Source: Doryteuthis pealeii (lineage: Eukaryota > Mollusca > Cephalopoda > Myopsida > Loliginidae). Taken from it: DNA of 64,000 nucleotides. The translations under genes and the position numbers were made by a program. Position 1 is the stretch's first letter; each line of letters opens with the position of its first letter. The stretch lies in NCBI GenBank assembly GCA_023376005.1, contig CM042150.1, forward strand, positions 74,729,069 to 74,793,068, read 5' to 3'. Below, piece after piece: positions 1 to 10,345 of this stretch. The notes below the pieces were generated by a model, which was not told the DNA's origin, made no database searches, and saw nothing but the letters and a program-made list of their open reading frames with translations.

Positions 1-105
1 TCTTCAAATTGAAAGGTTTTGAAATGCTGAAAAAAGATACTGATACAGTTCTATTTATCATATGAATATAGTGTAATATGAATTTGTTGTGACATTTAAA
101 ACTTA
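1..105 (-). repeat. Single unit of the 8.6-9.4 kb satellite-like repeat, inverted
   Basis: Read on the minus strand, this window edge matches the unit of the tandem array at 8640-9410: an 'ACAGTATCAGTA'-like segment, then TTTTTTCAGCATTTCAAAACCTTTCAA. It also carries the TGTTGTGACATT complement of the TGTCACAACA motif. Only one unit is visible and it may continue to the left of the window. Confidence 0.6.
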
Positions 106-180
106 TTTTTAGAATTGAAAGCTTTTTTAATTAAAAGAGGTAATTAAAATAGTACTAAAGTGAAAAACTTGTACTAGATA

Positions 181-438
181 TAAGTAAGTAAGTAAAGTCA
201 TCGGGGCGACCTAAAGTCAGTATCAGCCAATCAGCGAGGGAGTCTATTCCCTTTTCAATAGCACTAGACCAAGGAGATTATTTTAGCGTCTGAGGTGGAG
301 CGCCACACCTACTGTTAGCTCCTTACTTTACCGCACAGATCCCTGTGCTACTCATACGCTGAGTTGGCACGGACCGGTATCGAACTAGGAACCTTGTGGT
401 TTCTAGCCGAACGCTCTACCGACTGAGCTACCCGGCCC
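181..438 (-). mobile_element. tRNA-derived SINE, family 1, near full length
   Basis: On the minus strand the element starts with a tRNA-like head. It has GGGCCGGGTAGCTCAGTCGG (A-box, 419-438) and AGTTCGATACC (B-box) with the usual internal spacing. A non-tRNA body follows and ends in a short CTTA/TTTA repeat tail at 181-195. Related copies lie at 20767-21020 (+), 45541-45797 (-) and 52926-53138 (-). The head resembles a tRNA of the Lys/Asn type, but the anticodon arm is too altered to assign. No convincing target duplication is visible for this copy. Confidence 0.88.
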
Positions 439-527
439 ATTTTTTGTCAGATTCTATGAAGGTATGTTGATCAGTATATGACCTTTTCAACTGATTATAT
501 ATATACATATATAAGTATAGATAAAAG

Positions 528-1125
528 GATATGAAAACACACAATGCTGTTAAAATGATAATATTTTATATCATATTCATAGCTAATATTGAACAATATT
601 TTGATTTTTAAAAATCATCTTCAGAGCTTGTTTTTAATCCGGATTCATCGAGAGAGAAGCAGAAAATAATTTAAATTCAAAACGAAAAACATTGATGTTC
701 CAAAAAGCATGCAAGTCATGCGATCGTTTCGTCATCAGCACATCCGCTACGCGTTTCTACGCCAACAAAATAATTTTATATCTTTAGTGTAACAGTTTTA
801 GTGTAACAGGCTGACCATAAATGGGTTAAAATTCTTCCTGTTTGAAAAAGAGAATTTGTCTATTTTTGAATTTGAAATATGTCTTTTCTTTCGAAAACTG
901 TTACACTAAATATATACAATTATTTCGTTGGTGTAGACTTGCACGCTTTTTGAAACATCAATGTTTTTCGTTTTGAACTTAAATTATTTTCTGCTTCTCT
1001 CTCGATGAGTCCAGATAAAAAACAAGCTCTGAAGATGATTTTTATAAATCAAAATATTGTTCAATATTAGCTATGAATATGATATAAAATATTATCATTT
1101 TAGCAGCATTGTATGTTTTCATATC
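528..1125. mobile_element. Fold-back element with ~200-bp inverted arms
   Basis: The left arm starts with GATATGAAAACAC and runs through CGAGAGAGAAGCAGAAAATAA to TTTAGTGTAACAG near 805. It is repeated in inverted order from about 897 to 1125, with few mismatches. The spacer of about 90 bp is unique. The left arm contains about 36 extra bases near 717-753 that the right arm lacks. This is the form of a palindromic MITE or foldback transposon. No transposase is present. A 12-bp string TGTACTAGATAT occurs at both about 171 and 1127, which may be coincidental. Confidence 0.8.
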
Positions 1126-1392
1126 ATGTACTAGATATAGATTAATCTAATTATATTAAATTTTGACATTTAAACATTTTCAGTTGGAAAATTGTTCAAT
1201 TTTAAAATATTAAAAAAAAATTCTCAAACTTTACTAACATTATTGCATAAACAGAACATGCATAAACAAAACAGTATCATAAAGATCTCTATAATAGTAC
1301 AAATTCAAAAATTAAATAATTTCAGTTACAAAATAAATCTTTTAATGTTACAACTTATTTCCATAACATAATACCACATTAACATGATAAAC

Positions 1393-1552
1393 TAGCAGTG
1401 GTTACCCGGCGGCGTCTGGGTAGAGAGAGATTTTTTATAAGTTAGTCCCGCAGATCCATTATTACTGAATCGGGAGTTGAATCCTCGTGGGATGCCCCAT
1501 TTAAATCCCTATGTAAAAATATTAGACCTTGCATTGATCCATCTACTCTGAA
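1393..1552 (+). repeat. SINE-like dispersed repeat, also at 41504
   Basis: Shares GTCCCGCAGATCCATTATTACT, a B-box-like GAGTTGAATCC and a following segment ending in TTGATCCATC with 41504-41660. GC content is clearly above the flanks. The B-box-like string suggests a tRNA-derived head, but the A-box is poor, so the class is uncertain. Confidence 0.5.
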
Positions 1553-1957
1553 AAGAAATGTTAATATGTACTATCTAAAATATTAAATGAAAAAAAATAA
1601 ATGCATGCTGTTATCATTTAAATTTTATTTTTTAATTATCTTCATGAATATAAATCAAATCTGTATCATTTTTGCTCAAAAACCAAGCCCTGGTGATATT
1701 TAATGTGTATATATATATATTTACTTTGTCATTAATTGTTTTATTTTCGAAGTTTCCTCTGGACATACAGATTCACACAACTTCCCTTTATATATGTATA
1801 GATGGAACAACAGGATTAGAACCATTTTCAACATTTCAAAACCCTCCCAAAATCTTGAAAATCCTTGTATGAAGGGGAGAAACATTACAAATGAAATAAA
1901 ACAATTGTAACACCAATTTCTGGTTTTAAATATATTATATTATATATATACACACAC

Positions 1958-1958
<1 letters not shown>

Positions 1959-1997
<39 letters not shown>
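1959..1997. repeat. (TA)n microsatellite
   Basis: Uninterrupted AT dinucleotide run, preceded by a short CACACACA segment and directly followed by a copy of the dispersed repeat at 2031-2290. Confidence 0.95.
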
Positions 1998-2000
<3 letters not shown>

Positions 2001-2030
2001 GGCATTTGTTATTAAAATTCTAATTATGTT

Positions 2031-2290
2031 TGTATATATGTAATCACAAATCAGCAAAAACAATATTTATAGCAAGATCATTATTAGAAGAATACACAAT
2101 GCCCTAATCTAGATAATAACTCAATTTCCAGTTCAATTTACAATGTAATGATATTTTTGTGTGGTTTGCCATTGTGCTGTATGTCATTTAATCCTACAAA
2201 TTCTTGGTATAATTGAGATAAATATGAAATACTAATTAGAATCCATTACACCTTTCTAAATATAAGCATTAATATCTTAGAATTCAGAAA
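2031..2290 (+). repeat. Unclassified dispersed repeat E, copy 1
   Basis: Aligns with 35985-36300: ATAGCAAGAT, ACACA..ATGCCCTAA, CAATTTCCAGTT and ATGAAAT..TAATTAGAA..C occur in the same order and spacing. A partial third copy is at 26660-26760. In both long copies a (TA)n tract abuts the repeat. No coding capacity or tRNA head is seen. Confidence 0.55.
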
Positions 2291-2493
2291 CTTAATAGCT
2301 CACCTAGAGTTTGTACATGTGTGTGAGTCTAATATAAATAAATGATATATTTGTATATTTATTTTTGTCTGTAGTACTTAAATGAAATAACATTTATTTT
2401 TTACGCATTTAAAAAAAAAATTCCAGCATCAAACACCAGCGTTCGTTTGTACACCTCCTTCTGACGGTTATTTATTCCGTCTTTCCTTCATAT

Positions 2494-2551
2494 GTTGCTC
2501 TTGATGAAGACCGCTCTATTAAAAAGGTCAAAACAGATTCTGTCAGCAAAC
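2494..2551 (+). ncRNA. Decayed hammerhead ribozyme-like motif
   Basis: Stem I is GTTGCT (2494-2499) pairing with AGCAAAC (2545-2551), with one bulged A. The core reads CTTGATGA, which is the CTGATGA consensus with an extra T. Stem II is GACC/GGTC (2509-2512 with 2526-2529). GAAA is changed to AAAA. Stem III is ACAG-ATT-CTGT (2533-2543), followed by C2544, giving a GUC cleavage triplet. The three stems and the cleavage site sit exactly where a type I hammerhead needs them, but the core carries two inactivating changes. Confidence 0.5.
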
Positions 2552-2559
2552 TATTAACA

Positions 2560-4235
2560 TCATTTGTTTTTTCTAAAAATGTTATATATATATATATATA
2601 TATTGAATTGTATGCATCTTTCCTCTCTTGAAATTCTTTTAAAAGTTTATTTCTCCTCTAATGTCCTAAATTACTTATTGATTTCTTATTTCCTATTTTC
2701 TCTTATCTTCTCATTTTATCTAAGTTTTTCTCTGTTGACTTTTCTTTCCTTTCATCCCTATTTTCATCTGAAGAGAATTAAATACACACCATATCAATGA
2801 GTAGATGATTGACAAACAAATAAAAACTCATTTTTAAAATCTCTTGCTTTCTATTAAAGTATCCTTTATTTTGCATTTATTATTTTTTGATTTCAATGAA
2901 AAATCCTCAGCAACATACAAGACAAATTAAAGTTCCTTTTGAAAATCTTTTTCCTAATTATTTTTCTAGAACTGTGATTAACTGATCATTGATCATTTAC
3001 TTTGATTATTTGGAAGTTACAATTTTTTATGCATCTTACATCAAGTGTTTCTTGGCACATCAAATACAACAATAATGAGATTGTATTTCAAATTACTAAT
3101 TATGAATTAAGTGCTCCATAACTATGGTCAGCTGCCTCAGTGTGTTCAGTTCTACAAATGTTTATTTGATATTGATAAATCAAAAAAGTAGATTAATCTT
3201 TCCAATTGAATGAATTAAACTATTCAAGTAATTGCATAGAATAATTTGGATAAAGTATATATATATATATATATATAATATATACTAGCTAAAGTACCCG
3301 GTCCATGACCGACTAAAATGAAATTTGGATCACCAGGGAGTGAGAGAGAAAGTGGAAGAGAATAGTTAGAGAGGGGGTAAGAGGAAAATAATTCTTGAAA
3401 CTAAAATCATTGAGAATTTGTATATTTCAGGATTTGTATTTCTGTTTTATAGTTTAAAATATTTCATATTATTATACAACAATTGAAAGTATTTGTTTGT
3501 ATATTTGTTTGTTATTGTTTTAAATTTTTGTACATGACAACAATTCACATTTAGTTCTTAATTGCATGTTGAGTTTAAAAGAAGCTGAGAATCGAAAATT
3601 TAAATTCTTCGTATTGCAATATCTATTTTTGCTAAAACCTAAGATAGTATTATAGGGACCACAATTGATCAGTTTAGGCCATCTTGAAAACGGAAATATT
3701 TTGTTATTATTTATAATTAATTTTTTTCATAGAATTTAAAAAACTCTTATCGTAACTTGTTTTTAGCTAATTTTCAGTTGATTAACAGTGCAAAATGAAA
3801 CGTTGTTTTTCAATCATAATTTGCATTATTTCCGTAAGCTGAAAAAAAGTTAAAAATCATCAGGAGTTTATTTAATGTTTTTTCTTTCAAATGGAAAAAA
3901 ATTTTCAAGAAAATATTAATTTTCTGCAAGTTTCATAGTGTTAAATATAGGGGGGGGGTAAATTTCACAGGGTAAAATTGGTGGTACCTAGTATTTTAAA
4001 AACATTGTTTAAAAACGTTTTGGTGGACCTGATTATCTGGACTCCCCCCCCATCTATTTTTTCCTTCAGTTGATTATTATCGATTACACACCAATCTATC
4101 AGATTGAAAAAAAATTCTTAAAAGTTCTTTATTATTTGAGTATTCACGGGTGCTCATTTCCTCGTATAAGTTTATAGTAAATTGATCCCCATATCGGAAC
4201 CGCTTGAACGGAACCCAAATTATTATTTATTTTCC
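2560..4235. other. AT-rich sequence with no recognisable gene
   Basis: Holds short TA runs (2582-2603 and 3257-3281). Next to the second, CTAGCTAAAGTACCCGG at 3286-3302 resembles a conserved end sequence seen in many animal transposons, but I could not identify its family. Otherwise poly-T/poly-A rich sequence with short ORFs full of low-complexity residues. Confidence 0.5.
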
Positions 4236-4273
4236 CATTAAACTAACCCCAACCTAACCCTAACCCTAACCCC
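4236..4273. repeat. Short interstitial telomere-like tract
   Basis: About four CCCTAA-type hexamers, two of them degenerate, merge into a run of nine or more C. TTAGGG is the telomere repeat of molluscs and vertebrates. The tract is too short to be a telomere. Confidence 0.6.
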
Positions 4274-5128
4274 CCCCCCTAGTTAAAATTAAGTTATTAC
4301 AAAATTTGTATTAATTACAAAACATCAATTTTCATAAAAGTTCAAATGTCACCTATGAAATCTCTATTTAACATGCCAATTTTCAGAACTGAAAAGTTGC
4401 ACTATAAACTCAGCGATGTTTATTGACTTCACATAAAGAGTAAAATCATAAACTTAAAATTTAATTTGTAAGGCAAATTATGAGGAATATTTTAAATTGT
4501 ATTTTGAATAATAATTTAAATGTTGGTTGTTAGTTGTTTTGTTTTATCAACTTTTCGGGTAATTTACTAACGAATCATGTCATTTTGATAAACAAAGCGC
4601 TTTCAATTTTTCGTACTTACATATAAAATTTTTTTGAAATGTTCCAATAACTGGATATTGTCGGATAAACTTGAAATAAATTTCGTCTTACAAATAATTG
4701 ACTACTTATCTCCAGTTGGGCCTTCGACTAAAGATAAAACACCGGATTGTGTCCGTATTAGTAACCTTTGTTTTTTTTTTTTTATCGTGGTTTGAGAAAA
4801 ATAATTAGTTAACGAACCAAAGAAAAACAGTTTCTAAGGAAATTCGTCAATCTTATTGTTATTTTTTAACCCTTTAAAACTCTAACAATAAAAATTAATA
4901 AATAAATTAAAGAATTAAAAGTCATTTATTCGAATGAAAATCTTAGTTTAATTTATACAAATATGTAACCGTACTTACGACGTAAACTGATTTTCATGTA
5001 CTGTTTTACGATTAAACTATTTTTTAAATAATGTAACCGTAAAGCGTATATTTTGATTTTCTACAATTTTATGCATTACAAAAATTAAAATTAAAATGAG
5101 TGTACTGTACAATTTAAGAATATGGACA

Positions 5129-5570
5129 AACTCGCTGTAAAAAATAATTTAATCTATAAAAACACATACAAATTACATATTCAGAAAGACTATTTCATCT
5201 TATTACTAAAGATATAAATATTTTAAAGATTAAAATCCTAAATAGGTAAGAGATTCCGATCTGACTGTTATAGACTGCACTGCTTGTATCGCAATAAGCA
5301 TAGGCAGCGTGGCTATCCGAAGCCATTTTTTAATTTTTTAACTCGCTGTAAAAAATGATTCAATTAATAAAAACTCACACAAATTACATATTTTGAAAGA
5401 GTATTTCTTATCTTTCTAACGATATAAAAATTATTAAAGACTGGACCATAAATAGGCCATAAATTCGGAGTTGAACGGCTTAGACTGCAAAATTAATTCA
5501 TTAAAATCAAAACTTCGCTGCTGTTATCGCTTTAACAATAAGCAGGCAGAGACAATATTTTATTATCAGG
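5129..5570 (+). repeat. Two-copy tandem duplication, ~211-bp unit
   Basis: AACTCGCTGTAAAAAAT occurs at about 5129 and 5340. It is followed in both copies by ACACAAATTACATATT, AAAGA.TATTTC, GATATAAA and GACTGCA..TT.TATCGC..TAA.AATAAGCA. Similarity across the unit is high with several indels. No coding frame is conserved between the copies. Confidence 0.7.
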
Positions 5571-5783
5571 AGGGGCTGATATACGGACAGTTCCGCAAAT
5601 TGGGTGATTTTGGATTAATTAATCGATTAAATCCCTTAATCAGTAAAAATCAATAACCAAATTTGGAATTTTTCTTAGTTAGAACGATATCAATGTGTAT
5701 GCAAGATTTTGAATCTGAGTGACCTCCCGTTTTTTTGTTATACGTCGACACGTACATACCAAAATCTCTGTTTTATATATTAG

Positions 5784-5784
<1 letters not shown>

Positions 5785-5836
<52 letters not shown>
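5785..5836. repeat. (TA)n(TG)n compound microsatellite
   Basis: An AT run passes directly into an uninterrupted TG run. Confidence 0.95.
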
Positions 5837-5839
<3 letters not shown>

Positions 5840-6169
5840 AAGCTACACAAGGATGTTGCATGCTGTCTTAAACAAATCATGGAAGCAAATATGATCATCT
5901 GCCTCCTATTACATAAACCATTCAAATGAGATGATTGAGAAATGCTGGTCAGTGCTGAAGAAGCAAGGACAAAATTTCAAAGTGACATTCTTCTGTACAT
6001 TCCTACACATGGGCACACTATTCTTCTGCAATAGTAACATCAATAGAAGGAATACAAATCTTTTAACAATTTTTTAACTTAAACAACTTCCATATCTTAA
6101 AAATGAATACTGAACTTTTATTTTAAATGATATCAGAAATATACATTTTTTTCCTTTTAAGAAGAAAGT

Positions 6170-6390
6170 TAAATAAATAGAAATAACAAATATCACCTAA
6201 AGACTAACATTTTTTTGTTGAAATTTGAAAATCAGAATTGTCTTTCTCCTAAGAGAATATGTGTTAACGAGTGCTATCAGAAAGGCACAATGTGTATTTC
6301 AAGAGATCTTACATATTAGAATTGTACAATCTTTTCAAAGAGTAACATATATCCCACTTTCTCAAGAATGTAAGACAAGTGGTTGTAAGG
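6170..6390 (+). repeat. Unclassified dispersed repeat F, copy 1
   Basis: Matches the reverse complement of 14130-14345. Shared strings include AAATATCACCTAAA, GAAAATCAGAATT, CACAATGTGTATT, AGAATT.TACAATCTTTTC.AA and TATCCCACT. No terminal repeats or coding potential are seen. Confidence 0.6.
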
Positions 6391-6479
6391 GGGGAAGGGC
6401 AAGACAGAAATGTGGATATGAACACTTCAAAGAATTACTTGATACCATGCAATAATAGAGATGGAATATCTTTTACGTT

Positions 6480-8639
6480 GTCTTTGGCAAGCATTGCACT
6501 GAGTGGAAGTAATTTGGTCCTTTGAAAGCAATCTAAAATTCCTTATGGTAATCTTTGCTGTTTCTTAGAATATGTCTATCAAGATGAAATTGGATGACTC
6601 AAATGATATTGAAAGAAAGAGAAACTTGCAGGTTTCATGTTTCTTGCTACATTAAGAAAATATCATAAGATGAAAGAAAATAGCATTGTAGGAAAAACAA
6701 GAAATGTTAAGTAATAATAGAGAAGAAACAGGCAACAAGGCGTTTCAGCAAAGAATAAAAAATAAATCAAATAATCATAGAAAAAGGAAGATTCTATTAA
6801 ATTATTTTTCTTTTATCTTAGTCAGATACAAGGTTATATATCTAAATTAAAATTGTGGATGAAATTTACTATAAATTGTTTATGGCAGATTTTAAACAAT
6901 TAGCTGAAAATATAAAAAATAAAAGAATTTTTGATAATTGTTATGCTAAAATCATTCCCTAGGTTATCATTAGTAAACACAGACAATTTAGTTGCATATT
7001 ATTGTGTATGTATAATAGTGTATGACAAAAACTAAACAAGACAAAATACCCAAGAAATAAAAATCACACACATATAAGATTTTAATCTCAGAAACAAAGA
7101 CACCTACCAAACTACCCAAGGAAAATTAATATATGGAATTCTTTAATTCTAATTTTTATCCATCTTCTTATTTGTAGTTTATTTATTAATTGAGCTTTTA
7201 TTTGTTATTTCTCTAATAAGTAAAATTATTTTCATTATGTTTTGTTTAATGGCATATCAACCTTCATGGTTTATTTAATGCTAAAGCCATCCTTGTACAA
7301 GAACAGTAGTGGTACTATTTAACCCATAGCTAATACATTCATTATATAACATTGCAATACTTACAAGATTTTATATTAATTTTCAGCATATTTTTTAACA
7401 AAACATTTGTAGAAATAAACTCACTATTTATTTATTAATCTTATAAAATTTCTATAAAATATTTGAATGCTAAAAATATTTACTTTTTTGTTAAAATAAT
7501 ATTTTGTTAATATGTCCCCAAATCTAATCCTAATGAATAACAAAAATAATAATACTGTCACCAATTATGTTTTGTTGGGTTTTGTCAATCCATCTCTGAT
7601 GGATGAAGAATACATTTCAGTTATTATTGTAAAATGTCACTACTTTTGATTTCATTTTTAAAATATTATTTCATTTTCTTTTCTAATATATAGAATGTAC
7701 TGAAATCTGAATCAAATTTTTTTTACTATCCTGAATAAACTTTTATGGAGCAAATGAGACAAGTTGCCAATATTCCTGTCTTTTTGCCATTTTATGTTAC
7801 ATCACAGATTAATTTAAAAATTAAAGATGTGAGAAGATAGAAAAAAGGGAAGATTCCAATAGAGGTATAACTAACACATAAATAAATCACTATTTATTCA
7901 GTTCTCTGGAATCTTAAAATTTTAAATACTTTTTAATAAATTCAACTTCCACAATAAAATAAAAGGTTTTATTTCAGTTATACTTGATAATTATTTTTAT
8001 CTAGATTACCAAAATTGAGGAAGGTTAACATTAATATAAAATTCATTTTATAATGATCTGATTTTTATATATTTGTATGTTACTGTAAGACAGTGAAAAC
8101 AGGCCATTGTTGCTAGTGAAACAGACTGAAAATGCTTTAACTCAGAGAATAAAACAATTTCATATCTAATTTTCAAATTAATAATACTATTGAGTGTCTA
8201 AAATTCTGTTCACCCTAATGATTTTTAAAGGGAGATAAGTAATAAATGTTAGATTTTGAGTACTTTCCCTCATTTATTTAATAACAATGAATTATATAAA
8301 TAGGATGCAACTTAATACTGATCTAAATAGTTTCAAAAGTGACATTTAAGTAAGTAATAAAGATGAGGTGCATATTTTAGATTGAAACAAGTATATTTCT
8401 GTTGAAACTCTTACAAAAACAATTAACTTCCAACTAAGTATTCTTAATTTTTATTATATTGGTTTTATTCTACCTCTTATATCTGGGAATTGCAATAAAA
8501 TGATGAAAAGGCTTGTAAAAATTGATAACAAAGCTTTATCTAAAAGGTTTTGTAAACTATTAAATTTTTCCAGAACAATTCATACTTGGCCCAACATTCT
8601 GCCTTAACTGTATGAAGTCATATTTATCGTATGCAAATG
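6480..8639. other. AT-rich sequence, nothing recognised
   Basis: No ORF longer than about 60 codons with normal composition, no SINE heads and no long microsatellites. I see no gene or repeat that I can support here. Confidence 0.5.
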
Positions 8640-9410
8640 TTCTTTGGTGTTATATTGAGATATATTCACATAGTGTTGTGTTTGAAAATGTTTCCCATAA
8701 TGTCACAACACATTCACATACAACAAATAAGACAGCCGTATCTTTAAGAATTTCAAAATCTTTCAGTTGTTTGAAAATGCTTCACATTCACACACAAATA
8801 AAACCCCTGTAACATTAACCTTTTTTCAGCATTTGAAAAGATTTCAATTGTGTTTGAAAATATTTCACAAAATGTCAAAACACATTCACATACAATAAAA
8901 TAACAATGTGTATATCTTTTTTGACAACTTGAAAACCTTTCAATTGTGTTTCAAAATACTTCACATTATGTCACAACACATTCCCATACAATAAATTGAA
9001 CAACAGTAACATTATCTTTTTCAGCATTTGAAAACCTTTCAATTATGTTTGAAAATGTATCACATGTCACATTTACATACAGTAAATAAAACAACAGAAA
9101 CAGTATCTTTTTTCTGCATTTCAAAACTTTTGATTGTGTACAAAAATACTTCCCATAACATCACAACACATTTACATACAATAAATAGAACAGTATCAGT
9201 AACTTTTTTCAGAATTGCAAAACCTTGCAAATGTGTTTGAAAATGCTTCACAGTATCACAACATTCACATACAATAAATAAAATAAATTAATATTACTTT
9301 CAGCATTTCAAAATCTTTATATTGGGTTTGAAAATGCTTTACAAAATGTCAACATATTCCCATACTATTAATAAAAGAACAATAACAGAATCTTTTTCAG
9401 CATTTGAAAA
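8640..9410 (+). repeat. Diverged tandem array, ~8 units of ~85-99 bp
   Basis: Each unit carries TTGAAAATRCTTCACATAATGTCACAACA, CATTCACATACAATAAAT and CTTTTTTCAGCATTTGAAAAC, with substitutions and small indels. Anchors (GAAAATG..TTC) fall near 8684, 8772, 8856, 8951, 9050, 9142, 9239 and 9329. The short ORFs that overlap it are products of the repeat, not genes. An inverted unit occurs at 1-105. Confidence 0.85.
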
Positions 9411-9423
9411 TGATTGTTAATCT

Positions 9424-10345
9424 ATCTCTAGTAGTCCAAGCCTTTCCTTTGCATACATTGAAATCTCTTAAGATGAGATATTACTATGTATGTATGTGAA
9501 CTGGTGTATTAATTTCAGTGGTTTACTATCCAATGTGGATATGCTTCCTTCTTCTTTAAAATACTGGACCATATGATCTTTAGGCACCCCTTTTGCTTTG
9601 CTGATTCATAAGTACATTTTTTCATTTACACTGTCAATATCCGGTTGTTTGTTAGGGATAGGGGTTAGTTTTATAATTAAAAAAAAAACCCTCTAAAAAT
9701 CATCTGTTAACAAGCAACTGGATGTTGACGGTGCAAATTAAAAAATGTACTTATGAATCAGCAAGCAAAAGGGGTGCCTAAAGGTCATATAGTCCAAAAT
9801 ACTTTTATCTGAATTTGACTAGGGGCTAATGCCTCTTGTTGTCTTCTCTAGGCTATGCAGCAATGATTCAGCTTGTGCAGGGGTATTTGCAAGTCATGCA
9901 AGATCATCTGCATAATCCGCATCAATAAAGTCTTTGCAGGATATCACTGGCTTCTTGCCTTTTTTTAGGGTGAAGCCTCTTTTATAGGATTTATTAATGT
10001 TCAAAGTATGCAATCTAGGCATATTATAAATAGATATGGTGTAAAATTATCTCCTTGTGGGACACCAGCAAATATGTCAAAGAAATCTATGCGATCATCA
10101 GGTAAACTAACTATTGCTTTTGTGTCTTTGTAGAGGATCATTATTGCAGTAACAATTTCCACCTTTCATCTGTATATGAAGTTAAATGCCTTGCAGAAAT
10201 TTACAAATAGTAGTATTGCCTTGAGATTTTTTTTTGTTCAAAACCTTTCTATGATTTGACAATCAGGATCTGAGAAGTTGTGGATTGATTTATAGGAAAC
10301 CAGTTTTGCTTTCTCTACTTCAGGCCAGATGCAATTAACCCTTTA
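9424..10345 (-). pseudogene. Degenerate non-LTR retrotransposon reverse transcriptase
   Basis: Reading the minus strand through stops and shifts gives ordered RT blocks. They are a KAILLFVNFCKAF-like palm start (consensus FVDFxKAFD), LYKDTKA, PDDRIDFFDIFAGVPQGD, TPYLFIICLD, the catalytic block DADYADDLA, and then a TPAQAESLLHSLE helix. After an inserted MITE (9564-9799) the frame resumes with GSISTLDSKPLKL and QFTYI. Stop codons follow YADDLA and interrupt several other blocks, so it cannot encode enzyme. Only the RT domain is present; no endonuclease or ORF1 is seen. This is a dead, 5'-truncated LINE copy. Confidence 0.85.
9564..9799. mobile_element. Palindromic Tc1/mariner-type MITE nested in the LINE
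   Basis: Arms of about 90 bp face each other. CTTTAGGCACCCCTTTTGC and GATTCATAAGTACATTTTTT on the left recur as reverse complements on the right. The outer ends are CTGGACCATATG and its near-complement CATATAGTCCAAAA, each flanked by TA (9562-9563 and 9800-9801), as expected for TA-targeting elements. The insertion divides the LINE frame just after its SLE helix. The element has no coding capacity. Confidence 0.82.
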
